Part shown: positions 8,461 to 15,891 of the stretch, in pieces
Layout of the letters: each line of letters starts with the position of its first letter
How positions within the stretch are numbered: the first letter of the stretch is position 1
Source of the DNA: Jannaschia aquimarina
GTDB taxonomy: Bacteria; Pseudomonadota; Alphaproteobacteria; Rhodobacterales; Rhodobacteraceae
Assembly (NCBI RefSeq): GCF_000877395.1
Contig: NZ_JYFE01000004.1
Span: 1 to 46,166 of the forward strand
Length of the DNA: 46,166 bases
Direction: 5' to 3'
Made by a program: the position numbers and the translations under genes
Notes under the pieces: generated by a model
Told to the model about the DNA's origin: nothing
Database searches by the model: none
Seen by the model: the letters and a program-made list of their open reading frames with translations, nothing else

Positions 8461-9381
8461 ATGAAAACCCTGACCGCCATGGAACAAGGAAGAGCAAAGG
8501 ACGACCACGCGTTCCGCGCCCTCGGCCAAACGGGGTCGTTTACCCCGTATACCTCGCCCCGAGCGCATGTCTGCACGATCAGCGGCATGTCGGTCGTCGC
8601 CCTCCCGCCGGGGCCGGTCGAACTCGACATGCGCGACGTTCCATTCTTCATCAACGTGGCCCCCTCCGTCCAGCCGAGTGCGCTGCACCGCCTGAACCTC
8701 AATGGACGAGATATTCGTCACCGATCTCATCTTCCTCGGCGCCCCGCGCTCGACGTCTACGCGGGCGGCAGCCATCACGAGATCGTGGCCGCCAACTCCG
8801 ACTGGGAACTCCTCATTCAGGTGGACGATGGCCGCCTGCCGGCGCTCGCGGCCGAGGATTGGGACGACCGCTTGGAGGATACGTTCGACATGGCCTCCCT
8901 CATGGATCCCGTCGCCCTGCAACTGAGTCGGCTCGCCCTCGACCACCTGCGCCGGGGCGATCCGGACCGGCTCTATGTCGAGGGCCTCGCCATCGCGCTG
9001 ACTGCACGGGCCGTCGGCCTCGCGACGAAGCGCGGCCCCTGCGCGCCGACCGGCGGGACGGACGCCCGCATTGCGCGCGCCGTGGACTACATCGAGGCGC
9101 ATCTGAGCGACGACCTCTCCGTGGCCCTCATCGCCAGCGAGGCGGCCATGTCACCCTCGTGGTTCGCCGCCTGCTTCAAGGACCAGATCGGCCAACCGGT
9201 CCACGCCTACGTGATGGCGCGCCGCTGCGAGCGGGCGCGCCTGCTGATCGCCGAGCGGCGCCTGCCGCTCGCGCAGGTCGCCGCCGCTTGCGGCTTCGCC
9301 CATCAGGCGCATATGGGCCGGGCGTTCAAGGCGCGGTTCGGGACGACGCCGAAGGAGGCGCGGACCTCGTTCTCATCGTAA
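8461..9381 (+). CDS. AraC family transcriptional regulator, tandem paralogue 2
   Basis: The 306-residue protein is co-linear over its whole length with the regulator ending at 8255. Shared blocks include SPRAHVC, ALPPG, DVPFF, DRLYVEGL, IALTARAVGL and FAHQAHMGRAFK. The C-terminal AraC DNA-binding domain is the most conserved part. It is clearly a tandem duplicate that has diverged most in the central ligand-binding part, implying a different inducer with similar DNA targets. The start is uncertain: 8461 is chosen as the first ATG; 8479 and a GTG at 8437 are alternatives and none has a strong ribosome site. Confidence 0.88.
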   Translation: MKTLTAMEQGRAKDDHAFRALGQTGSFTPYTSPRAHVCTISGMSVVALPPGPVELDMRDVPFFINVAPSVQPSALHRLNLNGRDIRHRSHLPRRPALDVYAGGSHHEIVAANSDWELLIQVDDGRLPALAAEDWDDRLEDTFDMASLMDPVALQLSRLALDHLRRGDPDRLYVEGLAIALTARAVGLATKRGPCAPTGGTDARIARAVDYIEAHLSDDLSVALIASEAAMSPSWFAACFKDQIGQPVHAYVMARRCERARLLIAERRLPLAQVAAACGFAHQAHMGRAFKARFGTTPKEARTSFSS

Positions 9382-9697
9382 TCTAGCGATTTCTCACCGT
9401 GATCAAATCGTCGTTGCAGGCCGCACATCTGGGACGCGATCACGACCGTCCCGGACGGGTGTCATCGGATTACACCGACCGGAATGACCCTCCCGGAACG
9501 GATCAGCGGCGTCACCCGATCATAGCCGATAGGTACGTTCACCCGGGGCCATGCAAAAACAACTGGGGGAGACCGGTCGTCGTGGGTCGCCCGACATCGG
9601 ACATGCGGGATGAGGATGCGCCATGCCGGAGCCGGAAGGAGACCGGCATAAGCAGTGGACCGGGATCGTTCAGACCTAGGCACCAAGCCTGCGTGTT
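9382..9697. other. Convergent intergenic region with one repeat copy
   Basis: This 316-nt gap lies between the second AraC gene and the MRJP-like gene, which converge. It contains repeat copy C (9459-9525). No coding potential, tRNA or clear terminator was seen in the rest. Confidence 0.6.
9459..9525 (+). repeat. 67-nt dispersed intergenic palindromic repeat, copy C
   Basis: It begins GTGTCATCGGATTACACCG and ends GGCGTCACCCGATCATAG, 67 nt in total. The right end is nearly the reverse complement of the left (TCGGATTACACCG against CGGCGTCACCCGA). CCGGACGG directly upstream is shared with the copy at 20213. Confidence 0.8.
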
Positions 9698-10834
9698 TCA
9701 TCGCGACTCCCTGGGGATCCGGTAGATCGCGAAGGGCCCGGCCGCCCGCATCTCCTCCAGGCTCGCGGGTTCGCCGAATGGGCCGAGCAGGGCGGTCAGC
9801 TCGCTGTCGGTGAACCACACGGCCCCGTCCGGGCCAACCGAGACGCTGTCGGCCCAGTCGACGTCGCCCCGGGCGACGAGGGTGCGCAGCGCCCCGTCCG
9901 GGCCGAGCACCGCGAGGCCGCCATTCTCGACATCGGTGATGACGGTGCCGCCATCCGGCATGGTCTCGATCCCGTCGCTCGTGGGCCCGGGGCCGACGCG
10001 CTCGACCGCGGCGGCGATTTCGGCGTCGGTCGTCTCGAAATCCGCTAGCAGCGCTGTGGGCACCCGGAACACGCCGTCATGCGTCATCGTCGCGTAGGTC
10101 AGCCAGTCGCCATCCGCCGAGAGGGCGATCCCGTCCACGCCGACCTGGAACGTCACCAGCCCGTAGCCCAGCCTGTAGGGCCGCCCGTCGGTGCGGCGCA
10201 TAACCCAGTCCTGCGGGGCCGTGGTCTCGTGGTCCGTCAGCACCTGCCGCCAACGGTCGCCCTCGGTGTCGAGGACGAGGAGCGCGGCGGCGGTGAAGCG
10301 CAGCAGGCCGGTATCGGCGAGGAACACGTAGCGCCCGTCCGCCGAGACGCGCAGGTCTTGCGCAAAGCCCGCGGTGCCCTCGGGGAACTCGAACGCGTAG
10401 ACGATTTCGCCCGCGTCCGGGTCGAGGGCCAGCACCTCGGTCGGACGGCCCTCCATGGCGCCCGGCCTGACGGCCCAGAGACGGCCCTGCGCGTCGGCCG
10501 TGATGCCGAACACGCCGTGGAGCCGGTCGGCCAGGCCAGGTGCGACCGGGCGCGCGGCGCCGTCCGCCCATTCGAAGACGAGGTGCTCGACATGGTCCTG
10601 GGGTCGGTGGAACGGATGGAGAGTGAAGAATACCCGCCCCTGCGGCGAGACGCTGACCATGCCGGGCGGCAGCTCCGTCTCGATGGCGATCTCGACCGAG
10701 TCCGCAGGGAATGATGGTTCGGTCGCGACGTTCGGGAAGGGCGTGCCCCTGCCGTAGACGATCTTCATGGCGACAAGGCCGACGACCAGCGCGACGACAA
10801 TCAGCCCCGCGACCCACTTCAGAATGCGCAGCAT
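9698..10834 (-). CDS. Membrane-anchored MRJP/yellow-like beta-propeller protein
   Basis: The 378-residue protein has an N-terminal membrane anchor or uncleaved signal (ILKWVAGLIVVALVVGLVAM) and then repeated beta-propeller blades: FGITADAQGRLWAVR, DLRVSADGRYVFLADTG, DGIALSADGDWLTYATMT, DGIETMPDGGTVITDVENG and SVSVGPDGAVWFTDSEL. Block order and the long LLADFETTDAEIAAAVERVG insert match bacterial major royal jelly/yellow family proteins, often labelled dopachrome tautomerase-related. No enzymatic activity can be deduced. Its ATG overlaps the stop of the upstream epimerase gene by one base (TGATG), so the two are translationally coupled. A GTG one codon earlier is also possible. Confidence 0.82.
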   Translation of the reverse strand: MLRILKWVAGLIVVALVVGLVAMKIVYGRGTPFPNVATEPSFPADSVEIAIETELPPGMVSVSPQGRVFFTLHPFHRPQDHVEHLVFEWADGAARPVAPGLADRLHGVFGITADAQGRLWAVRPGAMEGRPTEVLALDPDAGEIVYAFEFPEGTAGFAQDLRVSADGRYVFLADTGLLRFTAAALLVLDTEGDRWRQVLTDHETTAPQDWVMRRTDGRPYRLGYGLVTFQVGVDGIALSADGDWLTYATMTHDGVFRVPTALLADFETTDAEIAAAVERVGPGPTSDGIETMPDGGTVITDVENGGLAVLGPDGALRTLVARGDVDWADSVSVGPDGAVWFTDSELTALLGPFGEPASLEEMRAAGPFAIYRIPRESR

Positions 10835-11895
10835 CACGCGGCCTCTTTGCGCGGCTGCGGGACGTGGCCCCAGCGGGTGAGATCCGCGAGCGTGTCTCGG
10901 ACGCTCTCGGTGGGCGGGCGGAAGTCGATGCCCAGCACGTCGCGGGCGCGGGTGTTGTCGAAGCGGGGGTGCCGGCCGAGATGGGTGCGCAGGTAGGAAC
11001 CGACGCCCTTGGGCTGGGTGTAGCTGGCCAGCTTCATCACCGCGCTGCCGATGCTGTTGGCCAGTGACAGGCGGGGCAGCTTCGCGTGGCTATAGCCCTC
11101 GGCCCGCATCAGGGCGACGACTTCGGCCATGGTCATGTTGCCCGAGGCGGCGATGTACCGCCCCTGCGGCACGGCCGGGTCCATCGCGGCGACATGGGCG
11201 TCGGCGACATCGCGCACATCGACGAAGCCCCAGTCGAGGTCCATCACCGCCGGATAGACCCCGTTCAGGATGTCCACGAGGATCTGGTTCGACGCGTTGA
11301 TCGCCTTGGTGTGTGACGGCCCCACCACCAGGAACGGGTTGATAACCGACAAGTCGAAGCCGGGCGTCTTCTGCTCCAGGAACGCCCAGGCCGCCCGCTC
11401 GGCCAGGGTCTTGGAGTAGTAGTACGGGTTGCGCGTCAGCGAAGATGCGCCGTTCCAGTCGCCTTCGGTCAGCACGCGCCCGTCCGGCTCGTCGCTGATC
11501 GCCGCCATGGAGGAGGTCAGGACTACGCGGCGCACGCGCGGCGACTTGGCCGCAGCCTCCAGGGCGGAACGCGTGCCCTTCACTGCCGGGTCGACGAGGT
11601 CCCGCTGCGGATCATCCACGTCCACCGCATAGGGGCTCGCCATGTGCATCACGACGTTCACGTCCATATGCGCCGAGAACGGGTCGGGGTCCGTCAAGTC
11701 GGCGGCCACGAGCGTCAGCCGCTCGCCCGCGCCCTCCATCGCGCGCAGATGCGCGGTCTTGGACTTGTCGGCGGGGTCGCGCACTGTACCGGTGACCGAG
11801 TGGCCGGCCCGGAGCAGGCGCTCGACGACGTGGGATGCGATGAAGCCATTGGCCCCTGTGACGAGCACGGTGAGCGGTGCGGCAGACGGCGACAT
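10834..11895 (-). CDS. NAD-dependent epimerase/dihydroflavonol-reductase-like aldehyde reductase
   Basis: The 353-residue protein is an extended short-chain dehydrogenase. It has the nucleotide-binding TGANGFIASHVVERLL, Asp in LVAADLTDPDPF, the VMHMASPY segment, the catalytic Ser in VLTSSMAAI and YxxxK in NPYYYSKTLAE, then SVINPFLVVGPS. This order fits the DFR/cinnamoyl-CoA reductase/aldehyde reductase group using NADP(H); the substrate is not defined. It is co-transcribed with the MRJP-like gene and divergent from a TetR regulator; the 83-nt gap between carries a nested palindrome, so TetR control is likely. Confidence 0.9.
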   Translation of the reverse strand: MSPSAAPLTVLVTGANGFIASHVVERLLRAGHSVTGTVRDPADKSKTAHLRAMEGAGERLTLVAADLTDPDPFSAHMDVNVVMHMASPYAVDVDDPQRDLVDPAVKGTRSALEAAAKSPRVRRVVLTSSMAAISDEPDGRVLTEGDWNGASSLTRNPYYYSKTLAERAAWAFLEQKTPGFDLSVINPFLVVGPSHTKAINASNQILVDILNGVYPAVMDLDWGFVDVRDVADAHVAAMDPAVPQGRYIAASGNMTMAEVVALMRAEGYSHAKLPRLSLANSIGSAVMKLASYTQPKGVGSYLRTHLGRHPRFDNTRARDVLGIDFRPPTESVRDTLADLTRWGHVPQPRKEAA

Positions 11896-11919
11896 GGCGG
11901 AACGGTCCCATTGATACGA

Positions 11920-11949
11920 TATGAACGACTAGATATCTTTACGTTCATA
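11920..11949. promoter_or_regulatory. Nested palindromic operator between TetR and epimerase genes
   Basis: TATGAACG (11920-11927) and CGTTCATA (11942-11949) are perfect inverted arms. The perfect palindrome AGATATCT (11931-11938) sits at exactly the same centre. The site occupies the middle of the 83-nt divergent promoter region, the usual place for a TetR-family operator. Confidence 0.7.
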
Positions 11950-11978
11950 ATTGCGCAAGAGGACGAGCCGATACCGAC

Positions 11979-12536
11979 ATGGACGACCACCCCGAGACAT
12001 TCCTGTCGCCCGTCAAGCGCGCCCGGCGCGCCAAGATCGTCGCGGCGGCGCGGGATCTGTTCGTAGAACGCGGCTTCCGCGCCACGACGATGGAAGCCGT
12101 CGCCGCGACCGTGGGCATGTCGAAGGTCACGGTGTATGGCTACTTCCCTGACAAGGACGCCGTCTTCCTTGCGGTGGCGCGGGCGGTGGCGGAGGAGATC
12201 GAGGCGGCGTTCGATGCGGCGCTGGATACGGATGGGACCGTGCCGGACCGCGTCGCTGCCGCGCTCGTCGCCAAGCACGCCCTGGTCGCGCGCACGGTGC
12301 GCGACTCGATCCACGCCGCGGAACTCTTCGCTGCGAAGGACCGTACGGCCGGGGCCGTCTTCGCCGCACTGGACGCGCGACTCGAGGCCGCGATCGCGAC
12401 GACGCTCGATCGCCCGGGTGCACTCGACACGGCCCGCCTTCTTTTCGCCGCCACCCAAGGGATCGCAAACGCGGTAGAGGACGACGGGACGCGCGACACC
12501 GATATCGGCCGCCTCGTCCATGCGGTCTTGGCATGA
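11979..12536 (+). CDS. TetR/AcrR family transcriptional regulator
   Basis: The 185-residue protein has the TetR N-terminal helix-turn-helix (KIVAAARDLFVERGFRATTM, then VAATVGMSKVTVYGYFPDKD), followed by an all-helical ligand-binding domain (residues 70-185). Length is normal. It is divergent from the epimerase/MRJP-like pair and probably represses it and itself through the nested palindrome at 11920-11949. The ligand is unknown. Confidence 0.92.
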   Translation: MDDHPETFLSPVKRARRAKIVAAARDLFVERGFRATTMEAVAATVGMSKVTVYGYFPDKDAVFLAVARAVAEEIEAAFDAALDTDGTVPDRVAAALVAKHALVARTVRDSIHAAELFAAKDRTAGAVFAALDARLEAAIATTLDRPGALDTARLLFAATQGIANAVEDDGTRDTDIGRLVHAVLA

Positions 12537-12718
12537 GACCGATCCCGGGCGCGGCCGCTCCGAACGACCCTCGCCACGTCAGCCGAGAAGGCCGTCTTCC
12601 GGTCTCGATAATACGCTAGTCTTGGACGGGACCATGCTGTCGATCCAGTACTCTGGTCTGATGCTCTAGACCCCGCTGGCATGATCAAGGCGCTGCATAT
12701 CATACGGATTCCATCTGG

Positions 12719-12786
12719 GCATGCCCGCGTGACGGGAATCTGTTTCCAATGAGCCCCTCCGGCGCTGTTACCCGGTAAGGCTCATA
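12719..12786 (-). repeat. Decayed 67-nt intergenic repeat, copy G (reverse orientation)
   Basis: Read on the minus strand, the 3' half reads GGAAACAGATTCCCGTCACG and then a GCATGC end. This matches the middle and right end of the other copies. The left half is only loosely similar (CCGGGTAACAGCG). It is the only reverse copy seen. Confidence 0.45.
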
Positions 12787-12851
12787 GAGAACGGCCGCGA
12801 GCGCGTTCCCGAAGTGCATGTATCCGGCACGAATGGGTCTGTTCTGTATGA

Positions 12852-12917
12852 GTTTCATCGCGTGACGCGGCCCGATCCGATCCCCTAAAGCAGGACCCCA
12901 GCGTCACGCGTGCATAC
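12852..12917 (+). repeat. 66-nt dispersed intergenic palindromic repeat, copy D
   Basis: It begins GTTTCATCGCGTGACGCGG and ends AGCGTCACGCGTGCATAC. The inner arms CGCGTGACGC and GCGTCACGCG are perfectly complementary over 10 bp, the strongest stem among the copies. The middle is altered (CCCCTAAAGCAGGA) relative to the CGAAACAG of the others. Confidence 0.75.
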
Positions 12918-13045
12918 TCATTTGACACGTTGGGGAGAAACGCTGCCCGCAAACCGCTCAATCAGTAAACTACGTCCGAGCAAGGGCGCGAGGGGTGAAC
13001 CGCCCCGGGTTTGTCGGAGGCTCCTGATCTTGAGAGGATGGGGCT

Positions 13046-13378
13046 ATGACGGACGGAACGGGGAAGCGGCGCCGGCCGCAGTATTCGGCTGAACTGCGCG
13101 GGCGCGCGGTTCGGATGGTGCGGGAGGCTCTGCCCGATCACCCCTCGCGCTGGTCGGCGGTGCGTTCGGTGGCGGAGAAGATCGGCTGCACGGCACAGAC
13201 CTTGCAAGGTTGGGTGGGTAAGGCCGAGCAGGCGGACGCGCAGCAGATGGCCGAGGAACGAGCGCGTCTGAGGGCTCTGGAGCGCGAGGTCCGCGAGCTT
13301 CGGCAGGCCAACGAGATCCTCAGGAAGGCATCTGCGTATTTCGCGGCGGCGGAGCTCGACCGCCGATCGAAGACATGA
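13046..13378 (+). CDS. IS3-family transposase OrfA (helix-turn-helix)
   Basis: The 110-residue protein begins [20 protein letters not shown], the N-terminal helix-turn-helix of IS3 OrfA that binds the terminal repeats. A leucine-zipper-like coiled coil follows ([21 protein letters not shown]) and ends at [12 protein letters not shown]. Its TGA overlaps the ATG of orfB in the form ATGA. No classical A-rich slippery site is visible at the overlap, so an OrfAB fusion by frameshift is uncertain. Confidence 0.92.
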   Translation: MTDGTGKRRRPQYSAELRGRAVRMVREALPDHPSRWSAVRSVAEKIGCTAQTLQGWVGKAEQADAQQMAEERARLRALEREVRELRQANEILRKASAYFAAAELDRRSKT

Positions 13379-14280
13379 TCGCGTTCATCGACGCTCACCG
13401 CGGGCTCTACGGGGTCGAGCCGATCTGCCGGCAACTGCCGATCGCCCCGTCGACGTGTCATGCGCATGTCGCTGCGCGACGCGACCCTTCGAAGAGATCG
13501 GCCCGCACCAAGCGGGACGAGACGCTGCGCCCTGAGATCGCCCGCGTCTATGCCGAGAACTTCGGGGTCTACGGCGCGCGGAAGGTCTGGCGCCAGCTGC
13601 GGCGCGAGGGCTTCGAGGTGGCCCGGTGCACGGTGGAACGCTTGATGCGTGCCATGGGCTTGCAGGGCGCGGTGCGCGGCAAGACGGTGCGCACCACGGT
13701 ACCCGACCCGGCGCAGCCGTGCCCCAGAGACAAGGTGAACCGCGTCTTCAGCGCGCCCGCCCCGAACCGGCTGTGGGTCAGCGATTTCAGCTACGTCGCC
13801 ACCTGGCGCGGCTTCGTCTACGTTGCCTTCGTCATCGACGCCTACGCCCGTCGGATCGTGGGATGGCGCGTCAGTAGTTCTGCGACCGCTGGCTTCGTCC
13901 TCGATGCCCTGTAGCAAGCGCTCCACGCGCGTCGGCCTGCCAAGCCGAGCGGCCTAGTCCACCACAGCGACCGCGGAAGCCAGTATCTGAGCATCAAGTA
14001 CACCGAGCGCCTCGCCGAGGTCGGCATCGAGCCCTCGGTGGGCAGCGTGGGAGATTCCTACGACAACGCGCTCGCCGAGACCGTGATCGGTCTCTTCAAG
14101 ACCGAGCTCATCCGGCGCCGCGGGCCCTGGCGATCCCTGGAGGCGGTCGAACTGGCCACGCTCGAATGGGTGGACTGGTTCAACCACCGACGCCTGCTCG
14201 AGCCCATCGGGAACATCCCGCCGGCCGAAGCCGAGGCAAACTACGACGCGCAGATGGACGACATGGCCAACGCAGCGTAA
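13375..14280 (+). pseudogene. IS3-family transposase OrfB, interrupted by an in-frame TAG
   Basis: The reading frame encodes an rve-type DDE integrase. The first Asp is in LWVSDFSYVATW, the second in HHSDRGSQY, and the Glu in NALAETVIGLFKTELI; the C-terminus WFNHRRLLEPIGNIPPAEAE is complete. A TAG at 13912-13914 (codon 180) splits it between the first and second catalytic Asp. The codon stands where relatives have Glu (DALEQAL), so a single GAG-to-TAG change explains it. Everything downstream stays in frame to TAA at 14278-14280. Confidence 0.9.
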
Positions 14281-14353
14281 CTCAAACGAAATCGCCTCCG
14301 ACAAACCCGGGGCGGTTCAGGGCTCGCAAGAGGGTTTTTTTGCGAGCTGCCTG

Positions 14354-14974
14354 TTAATACATCCGTTCTTCGAAGTCGTCATCAATGATCGCTTGCATCC
14401 GCGACGTACTCTCGGACAGTTCCGCATGCGCGACCATGGCCTCCGCGAGGCTTGGCACGTCGCTGGTGTCGGACCATTGATCCGGTGTCCACATGCCGCC
14501 CCGCGCGATCGACTTCGCGCAGTGCATGAAGGCTTTCGAGACGGTGGCGAGCATAACGAGATGCGGCTCTCGCCCGTTCACCGCCATGGAAGATTGAAGG
14601 TCGGGATCGCGAACGATGGAAGCCGTACCGCTCACCCGCAGCGTTAAGGCATAACCGGGTATGAGGAATAACAAGCCGACCTCCGGATCGGTCAGCAAAT
14701 TCTCGAACGTGTCGATTCGCTTGTTACCCGGCCGGTCGGGAATCGCGAGCGTCTTCGGGTCAAGCACTTGGACGAACCCAGCCGGATCGCCGCGCGGGGA
14801 TACGTCCATCCTGCCGTCGGCGCCCCGCGAGCCGACAAGCAGGTAAGACGAGGCGGCGATGAAGCGCTCGCAGATACCATCGATGTGATCGATCTCCTTA
14901 CCGGTCACGCGATGGCTGGGCTCGCCGACGATCTCACGCAGGCGGCGCATCGTGGTAATTCGTTCCCGTTTCAT
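14354..14974 (-). CDS. Pyridoxamine 5'-phosphate oxidase family protein
   Basis: The 206-residue protein has the split-barrel flavin-binding fold seen in PPOX-like proteins: FIAASSYLLVGSRGADGRMD, then SPRGDPAGFVQVLD, TLAIPDRPGNKRIDTFENLL and VGLLFLIPGYALTLRVSGTA. This is the MSMEG_1061/FMN-binding subgroup, usually called pyridoxamine 5'-phosphate oxidase-related; a true PNP oxidase role is unlikely. GGAGG 8 nt upstream fixes the start at 14974. It is divergent from an HxlR regulator, a common pairing for flavin-dependent redox or detoxification genes. The insertion sequence ends 34 nt from its stop. Confidence 0.86.
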   Translation of the reverse strand: MKRERITTMRRLREIVGEPSHRVTGKEIDHIDGICERFIAASSYLLVGSRGADGRMDVSPRGDPAGFVQVLDPKTLAIPDRPGNKRIDTFENLLTDPEVGLLFLIPGYALTLRVSGTASIVRDPDLQSSMAVNGREPHLVMLATVSKAFMHCAKSIARGGMWTPDQWSDTSDVPSLAEAMVAHAELSESTSRMQAIIDDDFEERMY

Positions 14975-15150
14975 TGCTTCAACCTCCACGCAGCGCCGGC
15001 ATCGCACAGGGTTCCGGCATCGTCCCCAGCCATGCATTCTGGTTGCCCTGCGCCGTCCACGTCCAGTACAGCGACTGAACCTTGGGGTTCACAAACTGAA
15101 CTATGGGAATGGCTCTTCGGCGTGTAGGCTCCGGTCCGGAGGTTCTTCAC

Positions 15151-15867
15151 ATGCGAGGTAGCTACGGGCAGTTCTGCCCAGTCGCGATGGCGGCCGAGAT
15201 CGTATGCACGCGCTGGACCGTGCTCCTCCTGCGTGAATTGATGGTGGGTTCAACCCATTTCGGCGAACTGCGCCGCGGCGTGCCGCGCATGTCGCCCGCG
15301 CTCCTGTCCAAGCGCCTGCGCGAACTGGAGGCCTCCGGCATCGTCCTCCATACTGGAGAGGGCCTGTCCTCGCGCTACGGGCTGACCCAATCGGGCCGCG
15401 ATCTCGCCCCTGTTGTCGAGGCCTTGGGCGTGTGGGGGCAGCACTGGATCGAGACCGAGCCAAGCCTCGACAATGCCGATCCTCGGCTCCTGATGTGGGA
15501 CATGCACCGCACCGTCGTGCCAGACCCGCTGAGCGCCGCACGGCGCGTGATCGCGTTCGAATACCCCGAACTCTCCCTCCACGACCGATACTGGTGGCTG
15601 GTGATCGAGCCGGACGGGACGATCGATCTTTGCTCCGACGAGCCTGGATTCGGCGTGGACCTCTACGTTTCGACCGACCTTCGGACGATGACGGCGATCT
15701 GGCTCGGCCAAGACAGGTTCTCCCGCGCGGTCGATTGCGGCTCAGTCACCGTGGACGGCAGCAGGGCGATGGCTGGACACTTGGGCGTTTGGCTCCGCGG
15801 CAGCCATTTCGCGCCCCACGCAAAGCGCAGGCCGGATACCATGCACGAGCCTACGGGGCGGCTGTGA
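15151..15867 (+). CDS. HxlR family transcriptional regulator with C-terminal SCP2-like domain
   Basis: The 238-residue protein has an N-terminal HxlR winged helix (YGQFCPVAMAAEIVCTRWTV, then LLLRELMVGSTHFGELRRGV and MSPALLSKRLRELEASGIV). HxlR proteins are normally about 110-130 residues. The additional C-terminal half (from about residue 115) has segments such as YWWLVIEPDGTIDLCSDEPG and VDLYVSTDLRTMTAIWLG, resembling the sterol-carrier/alkyl-sulfatase C-terminal fold seen in long HxlR regulators. GGAGG 8 nt upstream sets the start. The Cys near the N-terminus is typical of redox- or electrophile-sensing members. Confidence 0.88.
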   Translation: MRGSYGQFCPVAMAAEIVCTRWTVLLLRELMVGSTHFGELRRGVPRMSPALLSKRLRELEASGIVLHTGEGLSSRYGLTQSGRDLAPVVEALGVWGQHWIETEPSLDNADPRLLMWDMHRTVVPDPLSAARRVIAFEYPELSLHDRYWWLVIEPDGTIDLCSDEPGFGVDLYVSTDLRTMTAIWLGQDRFSRAVDCGSVTVDGSRAMAGHLGVWLRGSHFAPHAKRRPDTMHEPTGRL

Positions 15868-15891
15868 TAGCATCCGGTGACACTCGCAAAT

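Larger units (their letters stand above)
12537..12995. other. Non-coding region with two repeat copies in opposite orientation
   Basis: This 459-nt stretch between the TetR gene and the insertion sequence has no credible gene. It contains a decayed minus-strand copy of the 67-nt repeat (about 12719-12786) and a clear plus-strand copy (12852-12917). Accumulated repeats plus an inserted element suggest a neutral insertion site. Confidence 0.6.
12996..14319 (+). mobile_element. IS3-family insertion sequence, transposase interrupted
   Basis: The 1324-bp element is bounded by 26-bp perfect inverted repeats (12996-13021 and 14294-14319, outer ends TGAACCGCCCCGGG). GGG flanks both ends as a 3-bp target duplication. 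It carries orfA and orfB in the overlapping arrangement of IS3-family elements. orfB has one internal amber codon, so the copy is probably not autonomous. Intact ends and the clean target duplication imply recent insertion and possible mobilisation in trans. Confidence 0.95.

Noticed and set aside
14322-14347. GCTCGCAA/TTGCGAGC hairpin with an internal T-run beside the insertion sequence
   Set aside because: The T-run is in the loop rather than after the stem, so it is not a normal terminator; it may simply be part of the target site.
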